From assembly GCA_029717555.1 (NCBI GenBank), contig JAMDHS010000001.1, forward strand, positions 496,001 through 560,000: 64,000 bases of DNA, in the 5' to 3' direction. This DNA comes from Peribolospora baueri (lineage: Eukaryota > Basidiomycota > Peribolosporomycetes > Peribolosporales > Peribolosporaceae). A program made the translations under genes and the position numbers. Below the pieces are notes generated by a model, which was given only the letters and a program-made list of their open reading frames with translations, searched no databases and was not told where the DNA came from. Every line of letters begins with the position of its first letter. Within the stretch, counting starts at the first letter, position 1. Below, piece after piece: positions 1-12,463 of this stretch.

Positions 1-2515
1 CGTCTCGTCTCTCGTCCATCCAAAGGCCTCAACTATCCCCGCACCAAACGTCGCTCCTTCGTTCCGACAGACCTAGTCGAAGCGCTCTCTAGTAACCGCC
101 GCACGCTCATCTCTGGTGCGCAGCAGGACGCTCAGGAGCTGTTTGGAATGCTCGAGGATGCTGTTGCGGTCGAGGCGGAGGAGGTGAGGGCCGAGGCGGC
201 GAGAGAATTCGGCCTTCGGAACATCGACATCGATATCGGGTCGGAGGGTACTGGGGCAGCGCCGATCGAATTGGAGGTGTCCAAGCTTCTCAAAAATCCC
301 TTTAAAGGTATGACGGCCAATCGCACTTCATGCGTCACCTGTGGATACACAGAGGCGGTACGTCATTTCGTTTTCAGAGAGCTCAGTGTGCCGGTGCCAA
401 GAGCGGTAAGTCGTTCTCAAACTACTTTGAATGGAAGTGGGAGTGAGGTTAAGGACACCGTCTGACTCGGACATTCGAATTCCGTGCACTCATCCGATCT
501 CTGCAGAGCTCCTGCTGGCTGGAAGAATGCCTTGCAGAGTATACCAAGCTCGAGCTGCTCCCTCCGGATTGGAGCTGTCGTCGATGCTCTCTTCTCGCCA
601 CCCATCGCAGACTCCTGGCCGAGGTCGAGCGTCTCTCGTCTCCTCCGGAGTCTACCCCCAGGAAGGTCGTCGCGTCTACCTCGGCCTTCACCCTCGATTC
701 ACCTCATTTCAACGACAATAACAAAAATGCCAACCCAGCCACGCTCGCCAAAGCCGATCGCAAAGCGGTCAAGGCGGCAGCGAAGGAAGAGAAGCTGTTG
801 GCCACGCGTAGGAAGCGGCTTTACGAGGCGCGCAGGGCGGAGACTCGCGTTCGGGAAGCGTTGGAAAGCGGCGACTTGAGGGAGGACGAACCGGGCCGTA
901 CGTTGGATGAGGTGTCCGTTGAGAGGGTCACGAGTCGGGCGGCTACGAAGCAGGTTATGGTCGGTCGGGTGAGTTTAGTAGCGAATGAAAGCGCGTCTGA
1001 CGCCATTTCGTACTGACTCGGACGGACCGTCGGTCCTTCTCCTTGCAGCCGCCAAGGGTGCTCTGCATTCATCTGAATCGCTCAGTGTACTCGCTCTCAT
1101 CGTTCGGAGCGACCAAGAATCCGTGTCGCGTCCTGTTCCCTGAATATCTCGACATCACGCCCTTCGCCACGACCGGCGAGCTTAGCATGCGTCCAGAGGC
1201 TCCCATCTCCAGTTCCTCTCCCCCCAAGTCGTGTGCTGACACGCCAAAGGCGGGACCAGCAAAAGGCGCTTCCCGTCAGGCCGCGCCAACCTTCTACCGG
1301 CTCGCAGCCGTCGTGGTACACTATGGAAGCAGCCACGCCTCCGGCCATTACGTTTCTTTCCGCCGCCGGCCTCCTTCCCACATCTCTTCTCGCTCTACCA
1401 CCCCCCTTCTCCCACCTCGCTTTGCTCATCCAGAGGGGTTGCACTGTGCCTGTTCCGAGTGCGTCACCTTCGGCCCGGTAGTTGACGCCTCCTCTGCTCC
1501 AATGGTGGACGCGAATGGCGTCCTCACCGGACGACCGACGGCACGAGCGGGACGGTGGGTTCGGATCAGCGATGAGACGGTGGAAGAGGTGTCGCTGTCC
1601 GACGTGCTCCGACAGAACCCTTTCCTCCTCTTCTACGAGCGTATCGAGCCTTGCTTATCGCCCTCGGAGGAGCGCGGTCACGGAAAGGGCAAGCGAGTCG
1701 ATGGAGACGCCCAAGAGCACATTCCTAGCGCGTTCGCCAACTTCGTCTTCCAAGCCAAAGCCAAGTCGAAAGCGTCCGAGAACAAGGGCAAAGGGAGAGT
1801 GGTGCACTCTTATGGGATCGGCGGCGCACGCGCCGGTCGTCGTCCTTCGCCACCGCCGTCGTCAGAGCCTTTGGCAGCGCTGGCGCGGGAGAAGAATGCG
1901 GAAGGTGTGCCAGGAAACGGGGAGCCACCGCTTCCGGACGGAGCAAGGTCGCCGTCCTCGACGGCCGATGATGGGTCTGCGGACGGGTATGGGTACGACG
2001 ACGCGGAACAGCCGTCAGAGGGCGATCGTGATGGCAACGGGGATGGAGAAGGACGGACGATTCTTTCAAGCCGTCGTTCGGACGTCACCAACGGAGTGCA
2101 AACACCTTTGCCTTTGCCACCTCCATCGCACGTTGAGAACGGAGCCACTCCAGGAAAACGGGAAGGCAAGGACGATGGCGATGGCCACGGACGTCCCCCG
2201 TATGCGGAGCCGGAAGACCACCAGCGGCGAGCTTTAAACCCGGATCTCAAGATCGACGCCCCCTCTGCCTCTGTTCCGCGATCCGCAACCTCGCCACCGG
2301 TGCCTAATAGAGACGACCTCGAAGAAGAAGAGGCGGCCCGTGAGCCCGCACCGAGATTCCCAACTGCCCACGCTCCGACCGCTTCCTCTGAAGCGAACGG
2401 CGCGAACGGCGCACGGACGAAGCCTTCCTCGAAGACGAAGAAAAAGAAGAAGAAGAAGAAGAAGAAGGACGATGGCGGTGGAGGAACGAGCGAAGGCGCG
2501 AACGGCCTTGGCTAA
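1..2515 (+). CDS. Ubiquitin-specific protease (peptidase C19), 3' part
   Basis: This is a cysteine deubiquitinase that removes ubiquitin from proteins. The 5' end lies outside the window, so the catalytic Cys box is not seen. The reading frame is open from base 1 and passes the QQDAQELF box near bases 120-145, the second conserved USP box. A zinc-ribbon-like pair follows (SCVTCGY and later SCRRC). The His box appears as VVHYGSSHASGHYVSF near 1310-1360. Exons are about 1-405, 507-968 and 1049-2515, with introns 406-506 and 969-1048. The C-terminal 300 residues are low in complexity, rich in Ser, Pro and Gly, and end in a run of about ten lysines. Family membership is clear. Which USP it is (a Ubp1/USP30-like assignment was considered) cannot be settled without the missing N-terminus. 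Confidence 0.85.
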
Positions 2516-2919
2516 GCAGAGAATTTGGCAAAATTCACCTGCTCGACCCTGTTTTACTAGCCATGATGGGATCATCAAGTTTCAGGGCCGCCACTCGAGA
2601 AAGCGGGCTGCTTAGGTCTGAAAGCTAGTATGTCTGTCTGTGTACGCACGATCCTCTACGCTTCATCCTTTAACGGGTGCCTGTCCATTTGCTCGTTCGC
2701 ATTGTCTCGAAGGCAGCATTTCGTGTACGTGTACAATCCCACTTGAGTGGGAGCAGAAAACAGGGACCGATTTGATAACCAGAGATCGACTGGGAGAAAG
2801 CGAAGGGAGAGTAACAAGTAACGAAGAAGCCAAAAGACCCTGATAGACGCCGTTTCCAGTGGAAACTTCAACAACAGCGTCCAGCAGTGTCTCCTCCATC
2901 CCGTCTGTCCATTAGTATC
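2516..2919. other. Convergent intergenic region
   Basis: This 404-base gap lies between the ends of the USP gene and DUR3, which are transcribed toward each other. It must hold both 3' UTRs. I see no conserved ORF or RNA gene in it. Confidence 0.6.
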
Positions 2920-5900
2920 TTATGCGACGTGCGAGCTCGCACCAGTCGGCTTGCTCTTCTTTCCACCTCCACCAAGCAAAAACACGTCCTTGAGCACACC
3001 ACCGAGGATCTTCCACAAGCCTCGGCGTGACTCCCAGAGTGGGTAAATGACGACAATGATGGCGGAGAGGAAGATCCAGGTGCAGCCAATCGATACCCAG
3101 GCCGCGAAGCCGGCTTCTGGGTAGATGTGGGAGGTGAAGAAGAGCGGCAGAGGGATGATCTTTGTGGAAAGGACGGGTTTGTCTTGTCAGGTCTTTATAA
3201 TGGGAGCGAGCGAGGTGCACGCCATCTTCGACAGCGTCTTATGGATGGTCAGGACAAGACCATTAAGGGGGAAGACTCACGATAAGCATAATGAGTGTCA
3301 AGGCCAAGCTCCACCAGAGCGCGATCTTGAAGGCGCGGTCCAGGGCGACCCGGTCGAGTCCGGCGAGTCGGAAAACCTCGTCGATGTTGATCCTTGTCTG
3401 ACTGCCATTTTTCTGCTGATCCTCGCCAGCATCCACGCCCACCATGTCGACAGATGCGGTGGCTGTTCCCGCCTTCTCGGCATCAACATCGTCAGAAGAG
3501 CCATGTTGTCCCTTCTCACCCGCCGGCCTCACATGCACGGATGAGGGAGTAGAATTGTCGGCGGGCGGACCCTCGACGCTGATGGCTGCATTGGCAGCGT
3601 TGATAGCGCGCGTCTTGTCCCAGTCGAAGCGTTGCGGCCAGATCCATGTGGAAACGAGGACGATGATGAGAGAGGTGCAGATCGAGACGACGTTGCCGGT
3701 CAGGGTCGGATACGTTTGCCCAGTCGCCTCAAGCGAAAGACTGCCATAGAGCCCGCCGGCGCAGGCGAACCAGGAGGCGACACCAAGAACAAGGCCGCCG
3801 ATGGCACCTGTGATGGCGCCTATCTTGTTCGTCCTGTCCCACAGGAAGGCGAACGCTGTGCGCATGGGATTGTGGGGACAAAAGACGACGGTGAGCTAGA
3901 CGAGGATGTATGCTGAGAGAGGGGAACAGGGGAAGCTCACCCATGCCAGGTACGCCTCCGCCGATGATACAGCCCATGGCGAGGTAGAGGTACCCCATCG
4001 ACACGCCGCTATAGAACCAGATGATGCCTAGGACGCCCATGACTATGAGAAGGGAAGAGAATAGATCGCAACGAACAACAAACCGCAGGTTCTCCTTCAG
4101 CAACCAGGGTTGAAGCACCGGTGGTCCACCGACGGAACAGAGACGTCTCGAAAACTTTGAATGTCGAGTTCCACTCACAGATAGACCAGAAGGCGATGAA
4201 CGCATGAGACCACCAGAAAACCTGCTGTTGCGTCGCCTTTGGGTTGAAGTAGGTCTTGTAGACGTCGTACGTTAGCACGGAAGAGACGGCGATGATTTCT
4301 GCAGATGTCGCGCTGTCCACGATTGATCGTCCGTCAGTCCATTAGCAAATCAATCAGTCCATCGGTTGGACAGCGCACTGACCCTAGCCATTAAAATCGC
4401 CATCTTCGTCATCAAACTTACCTCGTGACGGCCAAGAACAACAGCACGAGCATGGCTGCCGCACCGCTCTTTCCCAGCAGGGCCGCGGCCGCGGCCGGGG
4501 CAGGCAGCCCGGCAGACACGTCGGCCTTGCTAAGCACGGTCATGGCGGGGTCGCCTGCGGCTGTAAGCGCAACGGCGGCGAGTCCCAGGGTGCTGCTCAT
4601 GAGAAAGGGCACAGCGAACCATGAAAGGCCGCCGAGGAGGAAACCCTTCACCGCCGTGGCCGGGTTGGAGGCGACGGCGCGTTGGAAGTAGGCTTGATCG
4701 AGGAGAACCGTACCGAAGTTGCTGGAAGGGAAGAAGGAAGGGGACACAAGGATCGGGAGCCGAAAGGGTATTAGTTGAACTTGGACAGTCGTACTACATG
4801 GCCGCCGCGCACTACGCACCCAATGACATTGACGACACCAAAGATAAGACCGTCCTTCGACCGCATCGTGACGTACGACCCGTGCGCATTGCCCGGTACG
4901 GGGTTCTTCTCAGCGGCTAGGACAAGGAGCTCATACATGCGCTGGGGCGAGCCGATTTTTTCGCTCGTGGCGTAGGCGGAGAAGAAGAAGGTTAGGATGA
5001 TGGCAATCAGGACGGCCGTATCTGTCGGGTGAGAGAGCAAAAGCGAGTGAAATAGCGGTAGAGCCGTGGCATGACATGAGACGGTCAGCGCTCGCGATTT
5101 TCTCGACTTTCGAGGAAAGGTGGATATAGGGCTCGACTCACGGATGTAATCGGCGAAGAAGGTGGCTCGGAGACCGCCAAAGACAACGTATATGCCGACA
5201 AAGATGCTGTGACAACCGAGTGGTGACATGGACGGAAAAAGTTGCGTTGAGCGTGGGCGAACGCAACGGGAACCGGTTACAGATACGGCAAGTCAGGACC
5301 ACTCACGGGATCATGAAACAAGCGGCCTGTGTGCTCATCCCGGTCAGATCGGTGACAGTGGCAGAAGCGCCAGTGATGAGCATGCTCGAGACGAGGATGT
5401 TGGTAGCGAGGCTGAAGAAGAGGAAGACGAGGTGCGCGAACGTTCCCCAACGGACCTTGATCACCTCGAGCCAAGTGTGCGCGTTGGGTGCGTTGAGCTT
5501 GGCCTTTGCTGCGATCTGCGCGAAGAGGAGGATTTGGATCGTCGCGCCGGAGGCGTACCAGAACGGACTGTGGGCGTATGTCAATTCTGCGCTAGCTTGG
5601 GAAGATCTGGGACGAGCATGAATGGTCAATCACGCACCCGGAGATGCCATACTGATAGGCTACGGCACTGGACTGCAACAGAGTCGCTGCCCAAGTCCAA
5701 GCGGAGACGATGCCGGAAGCGATCAAACCGGGCTTGACGGACCGGGAGGCCGAGGTGAACTCCTCAGCCTTGGACAGTTTTAAGTTGGTGTAGCGCTGCT
5801 GCATGTAGGAGATGGCGAGCATGAACAAGCTGAAGCCGATGCCGATTCCTACCACAACGCCGTCTGAGAAGGAGCGGATGGGTGGCGGGTGGATCAGCGA

Positions 5901-5998
5901 AAAGGAGAATGTAATGGACTGGGCGTTCGTACTTGAAAGCAAGCTAGGTACTCACACCCGGCGCCCTGAGGGAGAATGGGTGACGATGCGTCCGCCAT
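2920..5998 (-). CDS. DUR3: Urea transporter Dur3 (sodium:solute symporter family)
   Basis: This plasma-membrane active urea/polyamine transporter belongs to the SSS superfamily. The start is the ATG at 5998, giving [16 protein letters not shown] and then the first membrane helix; the codon at the first splice junction joins in frame. About ten short exons follow with introns of roughly 60-130 bases. They encode successive hydrophobic helices, including segments reading [37 protein letters not shown] and [18 protein letters not shown], which are typical of fungal Dur3. A hydrophilic loop of about 80 residues near 3350-3600 precedes the last two helices. The protein ends in a short Gly/Lys-rich tail at the stop at 2920-2922. 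UTP14 lies divergently upstream, and the shared promoter carries six GATAAG boxes, which fits nitrogen control. Exon limits are approximate. Confidence 0.9.
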
Positions 5999-7164
5999 GG
6001 TTGTGCGAAGCTGGAAGGGAACCGAAGATGGAAGACGAGTGCGGCCCAAAGGAAAAGGCAGAGAAAGGGCGCGCAGGGGTCGGTCGAATTACGAAGGTGG
6101 TCGAGCTTCGATAGGGGAACGCTGGGCGATCGGGGTGGAGATGCTGGTTTATGTATTCGAGAGCACTTTCCAACCCGCCTGAGCTCGTTCACCTGGGACT
6201 CTTTAGCCGCTATTTTCCTCGCACTTTTTCCGGCCCTTCGGAGGCGCCCGGGGACGTGGAGAAAGAGGCGATCCAAGACGCCGGGACAAAACCGATGGCC
6301 AGTCCCCATCAGAAGAAGGAGCGGGAGAGATATATCGAGATGCACAAAGGCAGAAGACAGGTCGAGATGGGGGGAAGGAAGAAGATAAGGAAAGTGGATG
6401 AATCAGCCAAGTCAACGGGCGGACGTCCGTCGCTCATGGCCAACGGTTCGCTGCATGTACATGAGAACAGCAGGAGCTAAAAGTGAAGTAAGACAAGGGG
6501 TCCGAGAGGGTAGATAAGAGGAAGAGGGCGTTCCCGTTCCTCCCCAACGTATCTGTTCGTCCTTTTCATTGACGTACGAATAGCCGACGATGCTGGAGGG
6601 AGGAACCATTGCTGGGTCGGACAGCCAGCGAGGCGAGATGACGGCCAGGGCCGAAAGGAGGAGGAACGAAGAGAGTTCCTCACGGAGCTCGCCTCCTCCG
6701 ACTGGGATGCCCAGTGAAGGAGCCCGATGGAGGTCTTCTGCGGCCGAGGTGGATGTCGTCCAAGACAACCTCGCCCGCGTTCGAGCGAGGGGCGATAAGA
6801 GATAAGGGACGGTCCATGTTAGGGTTACGCGCTCGTCTTATCTCCTTCCTACGAGGCTCGGAAGAACGCGTCAAACGGCACAGCCGACATCCGTTCTGGA
6901 GGTCTACGGACGGAGAAATCGTTCCTCCACGCTGAGTCAAGAGTCAGGTACGGCTGGGCATGTCACCGTCTCCGAAGGAGACAGGATGAGCTCGATGTTT
7001 GCTGGGCGTACAAACGAACCATGATTGCGGTAGGGGTCAGGCGTCCGGCAGCGCACCTTCACGGCGATAAGCGGTCCGCCTCCATGTTGCCGCAGTTCTT
7101 TCGAACGAAGTGCAGGGCCGCGACCAGCTACGCTCGCACACATCATCCACCCGTATCGCCTACC
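5999..7164. promoter_or_regulatory. Divergent DUR3/UTP14 promoter with GATA-factor boxes
   Basis: This 1.17-kb region separates the DUR3 and UTP14 start codons. It contains GATAAG at 6384-6389, 6513-6518, 6794-6799, 6801-6806 and 7066-7071, and its reverse complement at 6837-6842. Two copies at 6794-6806 are nearly adjacent, and a third site lies 30 bases away. GATAAG is the core bound by fungal nitrogen GATA activators (AreA/Gat1/Gln3 type), which are known to control urea uptake genes in other fungi. Direct control here is inferred. Short ORFs on both strands in this interval show no family resemblance. Confidence 0.6.
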
Positions 7165-9666
7165 ATGCTCAACCTAGACGACCTCGTCGGGCCGCTCGCC
7201 GCTCAGCCAGGCTTTAGCTCTCTTAAAAAGTCCGCGCGCGCGCTCGCGACGACGGGCGAAGCGTCCAAGGGCGCCAGCAGAAGGGGAGGCGACGCGCTCT
7301 CCGCGCCCTTGCCTGCCGCTGTCAAGGAGCGCTTGGATCGTCAGGCCGCATATGCTGCGACCAAGGAAGAGGCCGATAAGTGGCAGGCCACGACCAAGAG
7401 GATTCGGGAGGTGAGCATTGCCGAGCGCGGACGATGAATTGTTCGTTGTTTTGTGTCCACTGCGCGATGCTAAGTTCGTCGCCCTTCTCAAACTGCGTGC
7501 GCCGCCAGGCCGAGCACCTCTCTTTTCCATTACAGCGAGAGGCGAAAGCACAGGCATCCACCTCGCAGCTCGTAGCCAACCACAAGGTGAGGACGGTATT
7601 GGAGCTTGCGCTGCCGCACCCTTGAGACCTTTCTCCTTAGCTGACCCCTCCACTATTCCATCCACAGGTCACGGACGGCCTCGAGAAGGCGGTATCCGAC
7701 TTGCTCAAAGAGGGAAGATGGTCAGAAAAGGAGCTTCAGGAGAAAGAGGAGCTGGCAATGAAGGAGCTCACGCCGGAAGAGGTCTCGGCGCGGAGGGCGG
7801 AACTGCGGAAAATGCGCGACCTCCTCTTCCGCGAGGAGCGCAAGGCCAAGCGCGCGGCAAAGATCAAGTCCAAGGTGTACCGGAAGATTGCGCGGCGGAG
7901 GAAGGAGAAGGAAAAGCTCGCCCTCGATCAGCTAGATCAGCTCGACCCTGAGATGGCGAAGGAGGAACGGCAGAAGCTGGAGGTCGCCAGGGCCAGGGAG
8001 AGGGCTACGATGAAACACAAGAACACCAAATGGGCTAAGGGTTTGTCCGGACGCCATGAGCTCCACGATGATGCGAGGCAGGCTGTAGGAGAGCAGTTCG
8101 CACGGCACGAACTATTGCGGAGGAAGATCCAGGGTATGGCGGACCAGGATGATAGCGACGAGACGGGCGGGTCGAGCGACGGAGAGGAAGCAGAGAGGGA
8201 GGAGGAGGATGCGCTCGATGACGAGGAGTATCGTGCTCTCGTCAAAGCCAAGGCGTTCGATGAGCTGGCCGCCGTCGCCGCCGAAGCCGAAGAGGACGGC
8301 TCGGCGGTAGGATCCGGACGCAAGGGCGCACTGATGAACATGAAGTTCATGCGTGAAGCTCGTGCTCGAGAAACCGCAAGGACGAAGGACATGGCGGAGG
8401 AGATGATGTCGGAGCTGGAGGGGCTCGGCTCGGAGGATGAGGAGGGCAATGGGAACGAAGAGACGGACGCAGCTGCGACGGCGATGAGTTATATGCAGGT
8501 TTCCGGGAACCGGGGCAGGAAGGTCTTTGGCGCGGGACAGGCCTCTTCGACGTCTTCTCGTCTGCCCGCTTCCCCCCCCGCGCCGCCCCCAGCACCAATA
8601 CCGGTCGGGACGACTGAAGAAAGCGTCAAGGACAAGAAACGTAAACCGACGGCCGCCGAGTTGATCCGGGACGATGCGAAGGTTGAAATCGACCTTACCA
8701 ATCTCCTCAAACCGTCCGACAAACCGTCCGACTCGAGGGACAAGGGCAAGACAGTTGCGAGAGCAGAAAATGCCAAAGTGAAAGCGAAGGGCAAGGCGAA
8801 GTCTCGCGAGGGCGCGACAGGCATTGGTAGTAATAAACCGGAAGGCGCACACGAGAACGCTCCGTCGGGTTCAGTTCACGTCGACGCCGCATACCAAGAG
8901 TCAGAGAGCGAGGAAGAGGAGGCAGCTGACGAGCCTATCCAGGTCGGACGGTCTAAAGCCGCTTTCCGACAGCGCGAGCTCGTCGCGGAGGCGTTCGCGA
9001 ATGATAACGTCGTAGAGGTACGCTCCCTTTGCCTTTTCAGCGTGTCTATCGATATATTTCTGACCTAGTTTACCTTGCTTCGCCTCGACTTAATGACGAG
9101 CAGGATTTCGAGGAAGAAAAGCGACGCATTATCGAGGAAGACGCGCCAAAGGAAGAGAACCTTACGCTCCCTGGCTGGGGAACCTGGGGCGGCAAAGGTG
9201 TCAAGCGAAATCGTTCCTCCGCTTCCTCGTCCTCGCGGAAACGAGTGCGCCACATCCCGGGCGTAGACCCGTCGGCTCGGAAGGACGCCAAAATGTCCAA
9301 CGTGATCATCAACGAGAAGAGAGATAAGAAAGCAGACAAGTATCGCGCCAAAGACTTGCCTTATCCTTACACCTCCGCCGCCCAATACGAGGCTAGCTTG
9401 AGGCAGCCTATCGGGCCGGAGTTCAATACGCGGACGACACATCAGAAGTAAGTGCGATGGGGTGCGAGGCTGGGGTGACTGAACGATACGGATGAGCGAG
9501 AGGAGGCAAAAAGGGAAGCAGGACACTGACTCCATCGTCGTCTTCCATCCATACTTGTCCCTTCCCGCAATTCCTCCGTTGCAACCCTATCTTCACTAGA
9601 TTGACGCTCCCGAGGGTCACGACGCAGCTGGGCAAAGTCATCGACCCGATCGAGCGGTTGTTTTAA
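7165..9666 (+). CDS. UTP14: U3 snoRNP (SSU processome) protein Utp14
   Basis: Utp14 is a nucleolar component of the small-subunit processome and activates the DEAH helicase Dhr1 during 18S rRNA maturation. Exons are 7165-7410, 7536-7586, 7668-9017, 9104-9447 and 9600-9666, which join in frame to 685 codons. Family hallmarks are the basic RKMRDLLFREERKAKRAAK region followed by KIKSKVYRKI, the segment MKHKNTKWAKG, the LMNMKFMREA motif, and near the C-terminus LPGWGTWGG, a signature of the family. The last exon encodes LPRVTTQLGKVIDPIERLF, matching the usual Utp14 ending. The middle is acidic and Ser-rich, with a nuclear-type mix of Lys and Glu runs. The start is chosen at the first in-frame Met before MLNLDDLVGPL. 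The call is firm. Confidence 0.93.
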
Positions 9667-10076
9667 GCCGTGCTTTGGTGCGGCATTGGTACTAGTTTCA
9701 TGGATGTCGTTTGTGTACCGTTACCCATCAAGTGCAACCTAGAGTGAGCGGGGGGCAGGGTTATAGAGTTGGGCATCTGAATCAGATCCAAAATCGCCGG
9801 GGTGAGGTCAAGAGCGGCGGGCGCCGTCTGAGGCTCATGGCGCGCGGGTAGACATTCGAGATTGTCAGTGATCCAATACTAGGCGGCACACTTTGGCTGG
9901 CTGCGAGGCAAGAGGACGACCAGGATGCAGTCACCACTTCTTGTAGCCATTGGAGCTCCATGCATGTGGATTACGGCATGCGTTCTTCCGAACTTGAAGC
10001 AGGCAAAAGAATGACGATGCCTGAATAGCGTTCTTCAGACGCAGGAAATGGAGGATGGGCGCGCACGCCGGAGCGT
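9667..10076. other. Intergenic region after UTP14
   Basis: This stretch of about 410 bases follows the UTP14 stop. It holds the presumed UTP14 3' UTR and whatever promoter the decayed GRAM/PH gene once had. I see no ORF, repeat or RNA gene that I can support. Confidence 0.5.
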
Positions 10077-11690
10077 TTGCTCAGCTCTGCCGCTACGATG
10101 TTGTTTGATGGCTCTGAGAAGGATGGCGGCGATGATGACGGTGACGACGACACCGGCAGAGGCGACGAGCTTCCAGGGGCGTCCCTCCTCGACGATGACG
10201 AGGCGCTCGCCGAGCGACTCAACTGCGTCTCACTGGAGGCGCTCGACGAGGCGGCCGGCGAGGAAGGGGAGGAGGAGCAAGAGGGCCGGGAGAAGAGGTC
10301 CGGCGTGGGTACGGAGCAAGCCGACGCCGACCAGAAGTCCGTCGCCTGGCTCCAGCGTCTGTCCCGACGTCGCACCTTCCCGCAAGCTCGAGGTCTTGCA
10401 GAGCGAGTTTGGCGAGTGCACCCCCCACGAGCCGGAGGCGGAGAGGTGGATCGGCGACGTGAGCGCCGTGTTATTCAGGACGTGAGTGGAGGAGAGAGGG
10501 ACGGAGAGGGCCGCCGTGCTGACTTGACTGACTGATGATCATCGTCGTCCAACTTCGTCCCTCTACTCCTCCTCTTCACAGCTCTATTCCCCCATCGACT
10601 CCACCTGTCTCTCTCAGGTCGCCCGCGTGTTTCCCATCGACGAGAAGAGGCCCCTCCAAGTCTCCTTCCAAGGCTCTCGCGACGTCTGGTCTATCGAGCT
10701 CAAGACCCAGGAGAGCGCGCTGGCGTGGAGAGAGAGTTCAAGGCCGCCTTGTTCGCCTTCCGGAACACGGCGGACCAGGTTCGCATCTCCATCCCCTTGG
10801 AGCGCATCGTCGACGTGTCCCGGAGCTCCTACCTTCACTTCGCCCAGACCATCACCCTCCGCGTCCTGGACGATCGTCTCGCCGAGCGCAGCCTAAGCGC
10901 CAAGGGTCCGATTCTCAATCGCCCCCGTCTCTCGTCCCCGAGCCGGCCACTCCGCTCTCCGGCAACGGCGACAATGACAACGACGGCGAGAACGAGAGCG
11001 TCTCCCGCTCCTCTTCCAACTCGGACGATCACGAGCGCACCTACGAGGTCGCTTTAGGCTCACCAATCGTCGCGCTCACTTCTTCGCCGCCGTCGAGGCC
11101 GCGGTGAAGGAGCGCGCGGCGTGGCGGGAGGCTGTGGGAGAGGCCGAGTTTGCGCTCAAGACGCCGCACGCTCTCATCGAGATGGGAGGCGAGGCGAGAA
11201 AGAAGGACGATGAGCTTCAGTCCGCGGTCAGGGACGGCAACGGCGGCGACGCCGTCGTCCGAAAGCGATCCGCCGCGGAGAGGTTCTGTGCCACCTTTTC
11301 CCTGTCGGACAAGCCGGAGAACATCCGGCGTGAGTCTCTCGCTGTCCCATTTTTCCGTTTTTTTCTTAGTTGTTCCGCCGTGGTGGATGGACAAGCTGAC
11401 TGGCCGCGCCTCGTGTCTTCGAGACGCAGTCATCGTCGCTGACTTTGTGCGCGCTCTGCCTACGCCGGGTACGCTGGGCATCGCAAGTGAGTTTGTGTGC
11501 TTCTGGAGGCGCATTGTCGTCGGAGGAGACTACAAGGCAAGCCATCGGTCGCGAGGCCCGACGTTGACGCTAATGCTGCTGCCATTAGCGTCGGCCTTTC
11601 CGGACCCTCCGCTGAAGAGGGAGGAGGTGATCATTCTTTTCTGGCGACCGGTTTTCCGTGTCCGGCGTGGGGTATCTGATGGTCTGGTGT
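10077..11690 (+). pseudogene. Decayed GRAM/PH gene, Atg26/UGT51 N-terminus-like
   Basis: Pieces in three frames follow the order of the lipid-binding half of fungal sterol glucosyltransferases. An acidic start (10092-10360) leads into LEVLQSEFG..WIGDVSAVLFR, like the beginning of the Atg26 GRAM domain. Next comes a PH-like stretch (VFPIDEKRPLQVSF, DVWSIELKTQE, EFKAALFAFRNT, VRISIPLERIVDV). After an acidic linker there is a second GRAM half (GTLGIASEFVCFWRR, near 11470-11515). The frame changes near 10370, at an AG run near 10727-10735, around 10900 and near 11052, and I cannot explain these as introns. The UDP-glucose-binding catalytic domain is absent before BEM1. Neighbouring genes read through cleanly, which argues for decay of this gene over poor sequence. 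The family assignment is from motif memory and is moderate. Confidence 0.45.
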
Positions 11691-11837
11691 CTGACGTCAG
11701 GTGGGCCCCGCGTCCGAGTAGGTGTATGAGATGGAGGAGGGGCGGCGGGGGAGTGTCTATCGATCTAATCTATCTACGGCGAAAAGGGAAAGCGTGTGAG
11801 GGTACGAGAAAGGAGTAGAGGAGGGGGGCCATGGGGG

Positions 11838-11863
11838 TGAGTGAGTGAGTGAGCGAGTGAGTG
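11838..11863. repeat. (GAGT)n microsatellite
   Basis: The sequence shows about six GAGT units, one of them imperfect (GAGC), in non-coding DNA. Confidence 0.8.
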
Positions 11864-12463
11864 TCCAAGTCCAAACCCGAGTACGTTTATCGCTCGGGTC
11901 GGGCGCTCCAGTCCCAAGCAAGGTCCAGGGCGGCGGTTGGAATGAGAGCCAAGACACGGGGCGGGGCATCAGCGACTTGTCTCTGGAAGCAGACGGCGAC
12001 GACGACGGCGACGGCGACAGCGACGGCGGGAGGTGAGCAGAAAGGGAAGGGAAGGGAAGAAAGGAAGAAGACAACCGGTAGGGTATTGCATTTCGATAAC
12101 AGGACAGAACAAGCAGAACCTGGAGAGAAAGACAAGACGTGCGAGAAAGAAATAATCGACGGCAGATAAAGAAAGAAGTGATCGTCATCCATGATCAACG
12201 TCGCGTCAGTCACATGCCGACCGTCGATCGCATCGGAAGGAAGGCAGAGGGGAGCAGACATAAAGCAACAGGAAAGAGACAGGTATGAAGCGTATGGATG
12301 AATGGACGGCGCCATAACCAAGGGGGGGAGGGGGACAAGAGGAAAGAAGGAGAGGAGATAAGGCAAGACGAGGCAAGAAGAAAAAAAAAGACGACGAAGA
12401 CGAGGGAAAGGTAGGAACAGACCGTGCGCAAGAACAAAAAAAAGGTAACTCAATGACAGACGG

